This document shows positions 43,627-54,200 of a stretch of 64,000 nucleotides of DNA, one piece after another. This DNA comes from Plebeiibacterium sediminum (GTDB taxonomy: Bacteria; Bacteroidota; Bacteroidia; Bacteroidales; Marinilabiliaceae), in contig NZ_JAPDPJ010000008.1 of NCBI RefSeq assembly GCF_026013605.1, forward strand, positions 55,166 through 119,165, in the 5' to 3' direction. Within the stretch, counting starts at the first letter, position 1. Each line of letters starts with the position of its first letter. A program made the position numbers and the translations under genes. Below the pieces are notes generated by a model. That model had not been told where the DNA came from. It saw nothing but the letters and a program-made list of their open reading frames with translations, and searched no databases.

Positions 43627-46443
43627 ATGAAATCAAATCGCATGCATTTGAAATATTTTCAAAAATCACTTTTCATATTTTTGGTTTTTACGACACTTGG
43701 CTTTATGGAAGTTCAGGGGGCGAAGTCAAAATTAACTGTACAAGATCTTCGTACAGAATACAAAGTAAATCCCATAGGACTAGAGAATTTAAGTCCACGT
43801 TTATTTTGGAAATTGTCTTCACAAAATACCAATGTACTGCAGAGTGCTTATCAGATTAAGGCTGCTGCAACAATGGCTGATTTAAAAAGCGAAAATAATT
43901 TGTTGTGGAATACCAATAAAGTAAGCTCAGAAGAGTCCATTCAAATTCCATATAAAGGAAACAGTTTAACATCTGGTCAGAAAGTATATTGGCAGGTGCG
44001 TGTTTGGGATGCTAACGGAAATATTTCAAATTGGAGTGAAGTAGCTTCTTTTGAAATGGGATTATTAAGTGTTTCAGATTGGAAAGCATCCTGGATTGAG
44101 CCTGATATTAGTGAGGATGAAACAAAGCCTTATCCTTCTCCATTGTTAAGAAAAGAAGTTGACTTAAGCAAAGAAATCAGATCAGCTCGTATTTATGCCA
44201 CTTGCCACGGATTGTATCAAATCAATTTAAATGGAAAGAAAGTTGGTGATGAATTCTTTACTCCGGGTTGGACGAGTTATCATAGTAATCTTCAGTATCA
44301 GGTATACGATGTAACGGCTCAATTAAAAAAAGGGAAAAATGCCATAGGTGTTATTCTTGGTGATGGATGGTATCGTGGGCCTTTGGTTTGGCAGGGAAAT
44401 AAAAATCTATACGGTAAAAAATCAGGGTTGCTTTTTCAAATGGAAGTGACTTATACAGATGGTTCAAAAGAAACCATCGTGTCAGATAATAGTTGGAAAG
44501 CATCTACAGGTGCCATCTTAAAATCTGAAATTTATGATGGAGAACTTTATGATGCCAGATTAGAAAAAGAAGGATGGGATAAGTCAAATTTCGATGATAG
44601 TAAATGGAGTAAGTGTATTGAAAAAGAATATGATAATTCAATTTTAACTGCCTCAGTTGGTGTTCCGGTTAGAATTACTGAAGAATTAAAACCCATTCAA
44701 AAAATCATTACTCCAAAAGGTGAATTGGTATTTGATTTTGGACAAAACATGGTGGGTTGGGTCCAGTTTAAACTACAAGGAGAAAAAGGAAGTAAGATAA
44801 CTATTCAACATGCTGAAGTACTTGATCAGGAAGGTAACTTTTATATCGATAATTTAAGAGTGGCCCAACAAAAGGATCAATATATTTTTAATGGTGAAGG
44901 AGTTGAAGAGTTTCAACCTCATTTTACTTTTCATGGCTTTAGATATATCAAAATTTCAGATTACAAAGGTGAGGTTTCCTTAAATGATATTACAGGAAAA
45001 GTAATCCATTCTGATATGGATCCTATCGGGGATTTTGAGTGTTCAGATACTTTGGTAAATCGTCTACAAAAAAATATTCAATGGGGATTAAGAGGGAACT
45101 TTCTTGATGTTCCTACAGATTGTCCTCAACGCGATGAACGTTTAGGCTGGACCGGAGATGCTCAGGTTTTTGCATCCACAGCTTGTTTTAATATGAATGC
45201 AGCTCCATTTTATACTAAGTGGATGAAAGATTTCATCGTAGATCAAAAAGCCGATGGTAGTGTGCCATGGGTAGTTCCAAATGTTGTTGAAAACGGAGGA
45301 GGAACCGGATGGTCAGATGGCTTTGGTGCTACAGGTTGGGCTGATGCAGCAGTCATCATTCCATGGACAGTATATCAATCATATGGGGATACTCAAATTT
45401 TAGAGAATCAGTATGCGTCAATGAAGGCATGGGAAGAATATATGATCAAGCATTCAGGCGATAGATATATTTTTGATTATGGATTCCACTTTGGAGATTG
45501 GTTGGCCTTTGCAGAATATATGAGTTACAAATACAATGCTCCGGATTATGGTTTTGCAGGTGCTCATACCGATAAAGATTTAATTGCCACAGCGTATTAT
45601 TATTATACAACTGGGTTAATGCAAAAAATAGCCGCAATTTTAGGTAAAGATGAGGATGCAAAAAGATACGAATCCATCCGTCCTAAAATTAAGGCCGCAT
45701 TTAAAAAGGAATATGTTACAGCGACCGGACGTTTAAGTTCGAACACGCAGACCGCCTATATTTTGGCTTTATCATTCGGAATAATGCCTGACGAATTCAA
45801 AGAAACTGCAGCACAAAGATTAGCAGATAATATCAATGAATTAGATCATTTAACCACTGGTTTTTTAGGAACACCTTTGATTTGTCAGGCATTATCTGAA
45901 AACGGTTTTTCGGATATAGCATATAAATTACTTTTCAATAAACGATATCCTTCATGGTTATATCCTGTAACCATGGGCGCAACTACAATTTGGGAGCGTT
46001 GGGATGGAATTAAGCCAGATGGATCTTTTCAGGATGTAGGCATGAACTCATTCAATCATTATGCCTATGGAGCGGTTGGTAATTGGTTGTATACTCAGGT
46101 AGCAGGTGTTCAAATTGATCCGGAAAAGCCAGGATATAAGCATATTATCATTAAACCTCAATTATCCGATCAGCTTACCTATGCAAAAGCAAATATTGAG
46201 TCTATGTATGGTGAAATAAATTCTCATTGGCAAAAACAAGAGGATGGATCTTTACTACTTAAAGTAACTGTACCAGCCAATACAACAGCTTCTGTATTTG
46301 TACCAGCTTCTACAACATCAGGTTTGTATGTCAATGGCAAAGAAATTTCAAAAGCAAAAATCAAGTATACTGAACCATCAAATGGATATGTGAAAGTTGA
46401 AGTGGGATCAGGTAATTATCAATTTAAGACAACGCAAAAATAA
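43627..46443 (+). CDS. GH78 alpha-L-rhamnosidase
   Basis: A 938-residue secreted protein (signal about 1-32, ending VQGAK). The N-terminal beta domains (LRTEYKVNPIGLENLSPRLFWKL, then SWIEP) precede the (alpha/alpha)6 barrel with the GH78 catalytic regions DCPQRDERLGWTGDAQVF near residues 498-515 (general acid Glu) and TTIWERWDG near 786-794 (general base Glu), followed by the C-terminal beta-sandwich with SFNHYAYGAVGNWLY. GH78 removes alpha-L-rhamnose from rhamnogalacturonans. It is the first gene of an operator-controlled operon, with GH127 only 5 bp downstream. Length and domain order fit the family. Confidence 0.95.
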   Translation: MKSNRMHLKYFQKSLFIFLVFTTLGFMEVQGAKSKLTVQDLRTEYKVNPIGLENLSPRLFWKLSSQNTNVLQSAYQIKAAATMADLKSENNLLWNTNKVSSEESIQIPYKGNSLTSGQKVYWQVRVWDANGNISNWSEVASFEMGLLSVSDWKASWIEPDISEDETKPYPSPLLRKEVDLSKEIRSARIYATCHGLYQINLNGKKVGDEFFTPGWTSYHSNLQYQVYDVTAQLKKGKNAIGVILGDGWYRGPLVWQGNKNLYGKKSGLLFQMEVTYTDGSKETIVSDNSWKASTGAILKSEIYDGELYDARLEKEGWDKSNFDDSKWSKCIEKEYDNSILTASVGVPVRITEELKPIQKIITPKGELVFDFGQNMVGWVQFKLQGEKGSKITIQHAEVLDQEGNFYIDNLRVAQQKDQYIFNGEGVEEFQPHFTFHGFRYIKISDYKGEVSLNDITGKVIHSDMDPIGDFECSDTLVNRLQKNIQWGLRGNFLDVPTDCPQRDERLGWTGDAQVFASTACFNMNAAPFYTKWMKDFIVDQKADGSVPWVVPNVVENGGGTGWSDGFGATGWADAAVIIPWTVYQSYGDTQILENQYASMKAWEEYMIKHSGDRYIFDYGFHFGDWLAFAEYMSYKYNAPDYGFAGAHTDKDLIATAYYYYTTGLMQKIAAILGKDEDAKRYESIRPKIKAAFKKEYVTATGRLSSNTQTAYILALSFGIMPDEFKETAAQRLADNINELDHLTTGFLGTPLICQALSENGFSDIAYKLLFNKRYPSWLYPVTMGATTIWERWDGIKPDGSFQDVGMNSFNHYAYGAVGNWLYTQVAGVQIDPEKPGYKHIIIKPQLSDQLTYAKANIESMYGEINSHWQKQEDGSLLLKVTVPANTTASVFVPASTTSGLYVNGKEISKAKIKYTEPSNGYVKVEVGSGNYQFKTTQK

Positions 46444-46448
46444 TAATA

Positions 46449-48485
46449 ATGAAAAGGGTACTTCCGGGATTTTTAATTGTGGCAGCAAGTGTTTTTAGTG
46501 GATTTCAACTTAAGGCACAGGAAAAGAGTTTGATAAATACATCGCAGAGTCCGTATGTTAAAATGAGTAACATAGATATGGATGATGTACAGTGGACTGA
46601 TGGTTTTTGGGCAGAACGTTTTGATGTTTGTAAAAAGACTATGGTTCCATTTATGTGGAGCATATTAAATGATCCGGAAATCAGTCATTCTTTTCGAAAT
46701 TTTGAGATTGCGGCAGGGCATGAAGATGGTGTTCATTCTGGACCTCCGTTTCATGATGGTGATTTTTATAAGTGGTTTGAGTCTGCAGCAATGGTTTATG
46801 CCGTAACAAAGGATAAAGAGCTAGATAAACTGATGGATAAAATTATTGCGATCATTGGTGAGGCTCAACGTGAAGATGGATACATCCATACGCCTGTAAA
46901 TATTGAACAACGTCAGCACCCTGAGCAAAAGAAAGAATTCGCAGAACGTTTGGATTTTGAAACCTATAATTTAGGTCATTTAATGACTGCAGCTTGTGTG
47001 CATTATCGTGTAACAGGTAAAACTACCATGCTTGATTTAGCAAAAAAAGCAACGGATTATTTATATGGTTTTTATAAAAGATCTTCAGCAGAATTAGCAC
47101 GCAATGCTATTTGTCCATCTCATTATATGGGAGTAGTGGAAATGTATAGAACTACCAGAGAACCTCGATATTTAGAGTTAGCTGAAAAATTAATCGAAAT
47201 TCGAGATTTGGTTGAAAATGGCAGTGATCACAATCAGGATCGTATTCCTTTCAGAGAACAACATGAAGCTATTGGTCATGCAGTACGAGCTAATTACATG
47301 TATGCCGGTGTGGCTGATGTTGTGGCTGAAACTGGTGATACCACCTTATTAAAGCCTTTGGAATTAATTTGGGAAGACCTTGTAAATCGTAAGATGTACA
47401 TTACAGGTGCATGTGGTGCCTTATACGATGGTGTTTCACCGGATGGAACTACTTACGATCAACCAAGAATTCAACAAGTTCACCAGGCTTATGGAAGAGA
47501 TTATCAGTTACCCAATGCTACAGCTCATAATGAATCATGTGCCAATATTGGTAATATGATCTGGAATTGGAGAATGTTACAAATTACAGGCGAAGAGCGT
47601 TATGCAGATGTAATGGAACAAACTTTATATAATAGTGTACTTTCGGCAGTTAGTCTTGATGGAAAGCGATTCTTTTATACAAATCCGCTTTGTGTGAATA
47701 ATGATTTGCCTTACACTTTACGATGGTCTAAAGATCGTGAGGAATATATCACATTATGTAACTGCTGTCCGCCAAATGTGGCCAGAACTGTTGCTGAGGT
47801 AAGTAATTATGCTTACAGTGTTAGTGATAAAGGTCTATGGTGCCACATGTACAGTGGAAACAAACTGGATACAAAATTAAAAGATGGTTCAAGTGTTGAA
47901 TTAGAGCAGGTAACCAAGTATCCATGGGATGGCGATATTAAAATTACCATGAATAAGGTTCCTAAAAATGCTTTTTCAATGTATTTAAGAATACCATCAT
48001 GGTGTGGTGCTGCAAAATTAATGGTGAATGGTAAAACTGTTGATGCTATTGTGGCTCCTGGAAAATATGCAGAGATAAACAGAAGCTGGAAAAAAGGTGA
48101 TGTTGTAGAGTTAATCTTACCAATGGAAGCTAAATTAATTGAAGCAAATCCGTTGGTAGAGGAAACCCGTAATCAGGTTGCAGTAAAAAGAGGACCAATA
48201 GTATATTGTTTGGAATCTCCGGATGTTGATGGAGCCCGTATTTTTGACATAGCCTTACCTTCCGATATAAAATTAACTCCCGAATCAACTGTAATTGCAG
48301 ATAGTAAAATTACCACTCTTGTAGGTGAAGCCAATCTTACAAAAGAAAAAGAGTGGAGTAATCAGTTATATCGTGAAATATCATCAGATGATGCTAAAAA
48401 AGTTAAAGTAAGATTAATTCCTTACTATGCCTGGGATAACAGAGGAAAATCAGAAATGACTGTTTGGATTCCTTTAGCGAGATAA
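46449..48485 (+). CDS. GH127-family glycosidase (beta-L-arabinofuranosidase / aceric acid hydrolase type)
   Basis: A 678-residue secreted (alpha/alpha)6-barrel protein with signal peptide ending QLKAQ. It shows the zinc-thiolate active site of GH127: HNESC with Glu362 and Cys364, and CNCCPPN with Cys437, Cys439 and Cys440, matching the Glu-and-three-Cys zinc site with a nucleophilic Cys. Family members remove beta-L-arabinofuranose; the RG-II member BT1003 removes aceric acid. Placement in this locus makes aceric acid or arabinose removal plausible. It begins 5 bp after GH78 and continues to the unassigned glycosidase. Confidence 0.92.
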   Translation: MKRVLPGFLIVAASVFSGFQLKAQEKSLINTSQSPYVKMSNIDMDDVQWTDGFWAERFDVCKKTMVPFMWSILNDPEISHSFRNFEIAAGHEDGVHSGPPFHDGDFYKWFESAAMVYAVTKDKELDKLMDKIIAIIGEAQREDGYIHTPVNIEQRQHPEQKKEFAERLDFETYNLGHLMTAACVHYRVTGKTTMLDLAKKATDYLYGFYKRSSAELARNAICPSHYMGVVEMYRTTREPRYLELAEKLIEIRDLVENGSDHNQDRIPFREQHEAIGHAVRANYMYAGVADVVAETGDTTLLKPLELIWEDLVNRKMYITGACGALYDGVSPDGTTYDQPRIQQVHQAYGRDYQLPNATAHNESCANIGNMIWNWRMLQITGEERYADVMEQTLYNSVLSAVSLDGKRFFYTNPLCVNNDLPYTLRWSKDREEYITLCNCCPPNVARTVAEVSNYAYSVSDKGLWCHMYSGNKLDTKLKDGSSVELEQVTKYPWDGDIKITMNKVPKNAFSMYLRIPSWCGAAKLMVNGKTVDAIVAPGKYAEINRSWKKGDVVELILPMEAKLIEANPLVEETRNQVAVKRGPIVYCLESPDVDGARIFDIALPSDIKLTPESTVIADSKITTLVGEANLTKEKEWSNQLYREISSDDAKKVKVRLIPYYAWDNRGKSEMTVWIPLAR

Positions 48486-48517
48486 TTAATTGTAAAAGGA
48501 AGCAAAATATAAAATCA

Positions 48518-51232
48518 ATGATAAAAAATCTACAATATTTATACCTCCTGGTTCTTTTAATAGGAATCACTTCTTGTGGTAAATCAAAGGTTCATCTTGT
48601 ATTGCAGGAAGGAGCTCATACCAGAACTGTTTTTGGAGCTGAAAGGTTACAAAATACATTAGATGCTGTTGGGTATGAGATCGTGCAAGGTGAAGGACAA
48701 AAGGATCTTTTATCCATAAGAGTTTGTGAAGTTTCAGATGTTGAGACAGTGCTGTCATCTGATGAAAAAGCAAAACTAAAAGCAAAAGAAAGCTTTCTGA
48801 TTAAGACTGTTGGTAATGAAGTTTTAGTTTGTGGAGGAGATGCTTCCGGTTCATTATATGCCTGCATGGAGTTAGCTAAACAGGTAAAAGAGAATGGTGG
48901 TGTGCCAGAAAATATAAATTTCTTTGATCAACCCGAAATGGTTTTAAGAGGAACTTGTATCGGGATGCAAAAAACTGATTTCCTTCCGGGAAGAATGGTT
49001 TATGAGTATCCATATACTCCTGAGAATTTCCCTTGGTTTTATGATAAAAAATTATGGATTGAGTATTTGGATATGTTGGTTGAAAATCGATATAATTCCT
49101 TGTACTTATGGAATGGTCATCCGTTTGCTTCATTGGTTAAATTAAAGGATTATCCTTATGCCGTAGAGGTAGGTGATGAGACTTTTAAAAAGAATGAAGA
49201 GATGTTTGAGTTCTTAACGGAAGAGGCAAACAAAAGAGGCATCTTTGTGATTCAGATGTTCTACAATATTATTCTTTCAAAGCCATTTGCCGAACATCAT
49301 GGTTTAAAAACTCAGGAACGTAGTCGACCAATTACTCCACTTATTGCAGATTATACGCAAAAGTCAATTACTGCATTTATTGAAAAATATCCCAATGTTG
49401 GATTATTGGTTACTTTGGGTGAAGCCATGCACACTATCGATGATGATGTAAAGTGGTTTACTGAAACAATTATTCCTGGAGTAAAAGATGGTTTAAAAGC
49501 TCTTGGCAGAACCGATGAACCTCCAATTGTATTAAGAGGTCACGATACAGATGCCGCTAAAGTAATGGAAGCAGCACTACCTATCTATAAGAACTTGTAT
49601 ACCATGTTTAAATATAATGGTGAGTCATTGACTACATATGAACCACGTGATGATTGGCAGTCAATACCAAAAGGATTAAGCGAGCTGGGTTCTGTTCATA
49701 TTTCTAATGTGCATATAATGGCTAATCTGGAGCCTTTCCGTTATTCATCTCCTGATTTTATTCAAAAGAGTGTGAAGGCGATGCACAATATTCAAGGTGC
49801 CAACGGCTTGCATTTGTATCCTCAGGCTTCCTACTGGGATTGGCCATATACTGCAGATAAAACAACGCCAAGATTAAAGCAAATTGACAGGGATTGGATG
49901 TGGTATGAAACATGGGCTCGTTACGCATGGAATTGCCACAGGGATAGAAAAGAGGAAGTGGCCTATTGGTCTGATATTTTGGATCATTACTATCAATGTG
50001 GTGATCAGGGGAAGAATATTTTGGAAGCTTATGAGCAAACAGGAGAAATTGCCCCAAAGTTATTGCGCACCTTTGGTATTTCTGATGGTAACAGACAAAC
50101 TTTGTTGTTGGGGATGTTCATGGGACAATTGGTGAATCCATTTAAATATCATGTTTATAAAAACTTCCTGTCCTCAAATGGTCCTGTTGGAGAAATCCTT
50201 ATAGATTATGCTGAAAAGGAATGGAAAGGAGAGCAACATGTTGGAGAAACACCACCTCAAATTATTAAAGAGGTTGTGGAGCATGGAAAATTAGCTGTAG
50301 CAGCAATTGAAGAGGCATCAAAAAATATTGGGACTAATCAGGAAGAATTTGAAAGGTTGAAGAATGATGTTTACTGCTATAACGATATTGCCAATTGTTT
50401 TTCAGATAAAGTAAATGCTGCCTTGTTAGTGCTTAGATATAAATACTCCAATGATATAAAAGATCTGGAACATGCAGAAGTTTTTCTTGAGAGTAGCCTG
50501 AAGCATTACACAAGTTTGGTGAATAGAACTAAAGATACCTATCTGTATGCTAACAGTATGCAAACAGCCATGCGTAGAGTTCCTATAGCTGGAAAAGGAG
50601 GAATTAATAAGCATTGGGATGAATTATTACCTCATTTTCAAAAAGAATTGGAAGTGTTTAAGCGAAATATAGAAACACTTAAAGCCAATGGAGGTGCTAA
50701 AATCTCTGAAGAACTTAAAGTTTATGATCCTGTTGAAGTGAAAATACTAAATAAAGGAGTTAAGAGATACTCTTTGACTAAAGGACAACAGGTTTATAGC
50801 GATAATAAAACTATGATAAACGGAGTTTGTGATGAGTTACAAAAACTTTCCGGAGTTCAATTTTCAGATATGCAACAGCAAGCAGAAGGTACCATACTAA
50901 AATTTGAAAATAAAAAGCCTGTTAAAGTATTAGTAGGTTACTTCAATACAAATAGTTATACCATTTTGGAACCGCCAACGCTTGAAACAAATGCGCTGGC
51001 AAATGATCGTGGTCAGGCAGATATTAAAATAGCAAATGCACTTGATGTACCAGGTTTGTATCCGGTTAATGTGTATAGTTATCTATACGAACCAGGAGTT
51101 AATGAGTTAAAGTTAGGGAAAGGCCGTGTGTTAATTCTTGGTTTTATCGATGGCAACGAAGAAATTATGATACATGATGCCGGAGTGGGTGGTACAGAAG
51201 ATGGAGCTGCAGTAGATTGGTTATTTTATTAA
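48518..51232 (+). CDS. Unassigned 904-aa TIM-barrel glycosidase lipoprotein (GH138 is a candidate)
   Basis: A 904-residue lipoprotein (lipobox GITSC). ATG 48518 is preferred over TTG 48464, which lies within the previous gene. Residues about 25-150 resemble the GH20/GH67-like small alpha/beta N-terminal domain (ERLQNTLDAVGYEIVQGEG, then LYACMELAKQVKENGG). Residues 155-480 look like a TIM barrel with MLVENRYNSLYLWNGHP, LVTLGEAMHTIDDD and LHLYPQASYWDWPY. The remainder is helical and then a beta-sandwich. I do not recognise a named family with confidence. GH138 alpha-galacturonidase is suggested by size, fold and RG-II context only; the Glu in TLGEAM is a possible catalytic residue. Confidence 0.5.
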   Translation: MIKNLQYLYLLVLLIGITSCGKSKVHLVLQEGAHTRTVFGAERLQNTLDAVGYEIVQGEGQKDLLSIRVCEVSDVETVLSSDEKAKLKAKESFLIKTVGNEVLVCGGDASGSLYACMELAKQVKENGGVPENINFFDQPEMVLRGTCIGMQKTDFLPGRMVYEYPYTPENFPWFYDKKLWIEYLDMLVENRYNSLYLWNGHPFASLVKLKDYPYAVEVGDETFKKNEEMFEFLTEEANKRGIFVIQMFYNIILSKPFAEHHGLKTQERSRPITPLIADYTQKSITAFIEKYPNVGLLVTLGEAMHTIDDDVKWFTETIIPGVKDGLKALGRTDEPPIVLRGHDTDAAKVMEAALPIYKNLYTMFKYNGESLTTYEPRDDWQSIPKGLSELGSVHISNVHIMANLEPFRYSSPDFIQKSVKAMHNIQGANGLHLYPQASYWDWPYTADKTTPRLKQIDRDWMWYETWARYAWNCHRDRKEEVAYWSDILDHYYQCGDQGKNILEAYEQTGEIAPKLLRTFGISDGNRQTLLLGMFMGQLVNPFKYHVYKNFLSSNGPVGEILIDYAEKEWKGEQHVGETPPQIIKEVVEHGKLAVAAIEEASKNIGTNQEEFERLKNDVYCYNDIANCFSDKVNAALLVLRYKYSNDIKDLEHAEVFLESSLKHYTSLVNRTKDTYLYANSMQTAMRRVPIAGKGGINKHWDELLPHFQKELEVFKRNIETLKANGGAKISEELKVYDPVEVKILNKGVKRYSLTKGQQVYSDNKTMINGVCDELQKLSGVQFSDMQQQAEGTILKFENKKPVKVLVGYFNTNSYTILEPPTLETNALANDRGQADIKIANALDVPGLYPVNVYSYLYEPGVNELKLGKGRVLILGFIDGNEEIMIHDAGVGGTEDGAAVDWLFY

Positions 51233-51260
51233 ATAGAGTCGAAAAGAAAACCATAAAGAA

Positions 51261-54200
51261 ATGATGAGTTTATTAAGATTTAGGGGAATTGGATATTTAT
51301 TAATTGCTGGTTTAATTCTATTCACAGGATGTTCTGAGAAAAATTCTTTGAGACAAGATATTCTATTGAATGAAGATTGGCTGACTATTGCTAATGATTC
51401 AGATAAAACAGCCTTCAATGGATTTGAAGATGCTGAGTTTAGCACTGAAGATTGGTTGAGTGTGGATGTGCCTCATAATTGGGATGATTATGGTGGTTAT
51501 CGCAGAATGATGCATGGAAATCGTCATGGATATGCGTGGTACCGCAAAGAGTTTATGGTGCAAAAGCAAACTGATGATAAACGTTATTTCCTGTTTTTTG
51601 AAGGTGTGGGTTCTTATGCTACTGTATGGGTAAACGGACAAAAAGTAGGTTATCATGCCGGAGGAAGAACAACTTTTACTTTGGATATTACTGAGGCTGT
51701 AAAATTTGATCAAAAGAATATTCTGGCAGTACAAGCAGATCATCCATCTGATATCAGGGATTTACCTTGGGTTTGTGGAGGATGTAGTCCTGAATGGGGA
51801 TTTTCTGAAGGAAGTCAGCCAATGGGAATTTTTCGACCTGTTCATCTGATTGTGACAAATTCGGTTAGGGTTGAGCCTTTCGGGGTTCATATCTGGAATG
51901 ATAATCAAATTACGAAAGAAAAAGCACATTTAAATATTGAAGTTGAACTGAAAAACTATGGTTCAAAACCAAGAAAGATAGAGCTGGTTAACAGTTTTAA
52001 GGATGCGCTTGGAAATGAAGTAGCAGTTGCTATTGAAAAGTTTGAAATTGCTCCCGGAGCGACTGATACTATTGCTCAGGAAATTAAAGATATTCATCAT
52101 CCTCATTTATGGTCGGTTGAAAATCCGTACTTATATCACATGGAAACTAAAATTTATGAGGGTAATAAATTGGTCGATGAGATTACGACTCCCTATGGAA
52201 TCCGCTGGATTAAATGGGATATTAAAGGTGAAAATGCCACCAACAGATTTTATTTAAATGATGAACCTGTTTTTATAAACGGAACTGCAGAGTATGAGCA
52301 TATCTTAGGTCAGAGTCATGCATTCTCTGATGAGCAGGTACAGGCTCGTGTAGATCAGATATTGTCAATGGGTTACAACTCATTCCGGGATGCTCATCAA
52401 CCTCATAATTTTCGTTATCATGAAGCTTGGGATCAAAATGGAATTTTATGGTGGACTCAGATGGCAGCTCATATTTGGTTTGATACACCAGAGTTTAGGG
52501 AAAACTTTAAAATGCTGCTTCGTGATTGGGTAAAAGAAAGAAGAAATAGTCCTTCAATTATTCTTTGGGGATTGGAAAATGAAAGTACGCTTCCTGAAGA
52601 TTTCGCCAGAGAGTGTTCAGATATTATCAGAGAATTAGATCCAACGACTTCATCGCAACGATTGGTTACAACTTGTAATGGAGGTTCTGGTACAGATTGG
52701 AATGTAATTCAAAACTGGTCGGGAACTTATGGCGGTAAACCTGAAATTTATGATCAGGAAATATCAAAGCAATTATTAAACGGTGAGTATGGTGCCTGGA
52801 GAAGTATTGATTTACATTCAGAGGGAGAGTTTGACGCTAATGGGGTGTTAAGTGAAGATAGAATGACCCTATTGATGGAATCAAAAATTAGATTGGCAGA
52901 AAAGGCTTCTGATAAATGTTGTGGTCAGTATCATTGGTTATTTAATTCTCACGACAACCCGGGAAGAACACAAGGAGGTGAAGGGTTCAGAGATATGGAT
53001 CGTCTGGGGCCAATCAATTATAAAGGTGCAGTTTCTATCTGGGGGGAACCTTTGGATGTATTCTATATGTTTCGCTCTAATTATGTGGACAATAAAAAAG
53101 AACCTATGGTTTATATTGCTTCTCATACCTGGCCAGATCGCTGGACTGAACCGGGCATCAAAGATGGTATCAGAGTCTATTCTAATTGTGATGAGGTAGA
53201 ACTTTTCAATGGAGTTAATAAAAACTCATTGGGCCGTCAGAAAAGAGGAGGTATTGGAACTCACTTTGTATTTAATCAGGTTGATATACAAACCAATGTT
53301 TTATATGCTGTTGGATATGTTGAAGGAGAAAAAGTTGCAGAAGATTACATCGTTATGCATCATTTACCTCAGGGTGTTGATATCAAGCTATTGCAAGGAG
53401 ATGTTGCTCCATTGATGGAGGCAGATTCTGACTGGAATACAATTTACAGGGTGAATTGTGGTGGAAGTGATTATATCGACCAACAAGGAAATGTTTGGAT
53501 GGCAGATGTTCACAACATAAGTAATGATACCTGGGGTTCTTTATCATGGACGGATGATTATCCTGGCTTACCTGCATTTTATGGTAGTCAGCGACAAACG
53601 CATGATCCAATAGAAGGTACAGATGAATGGCCATTAATTCAGACATTCAGATATGGCCGCCATAAATTAAAATATCACTTTCCTGTAGCTGATGGAAAGT
53701 ACAAAGTGGATATGTATTTTGTTGAACCATGGTACGGAACCGGAGGTGGTTTAGATTGTAAGGGATGGCGAATTTTTGATGTGGCTGTTAACAATAGTAC
53801 AGTACTAGATGATTTAGATATCTGGCAGGAAGCAGGTCATGATAAATTATTGAAAAAGACCATTGAAGTAGATGTTAAAGGCGGTAGTCTGGATATATCC
53901 TTTCCTAAAGTAAAATCAGGACAGGCAGTCGTTTCAGCCATTGCAATTTCAGCTCTGGATTCAAATGCAAAAGCTGCTCCGGCATCAGAGAGCCTAATAA
54001 CAAATCTAAAGGTTCAAGGTGGAGATCAAGATAATTGGAAGGCTGAAACCTGGATGGATACTGGTATAAAGCAATATTCAGATAGTGAGCAGGCATTTTC
54101 ATCTATTCCACCGGTTTTATATGGTGCAGAATGGATTAAAAGTCCTTCAATAATACAAGCAGAAAATAGTAGTGTAATAGCTTCTTTTAAGCTAAGTGCT

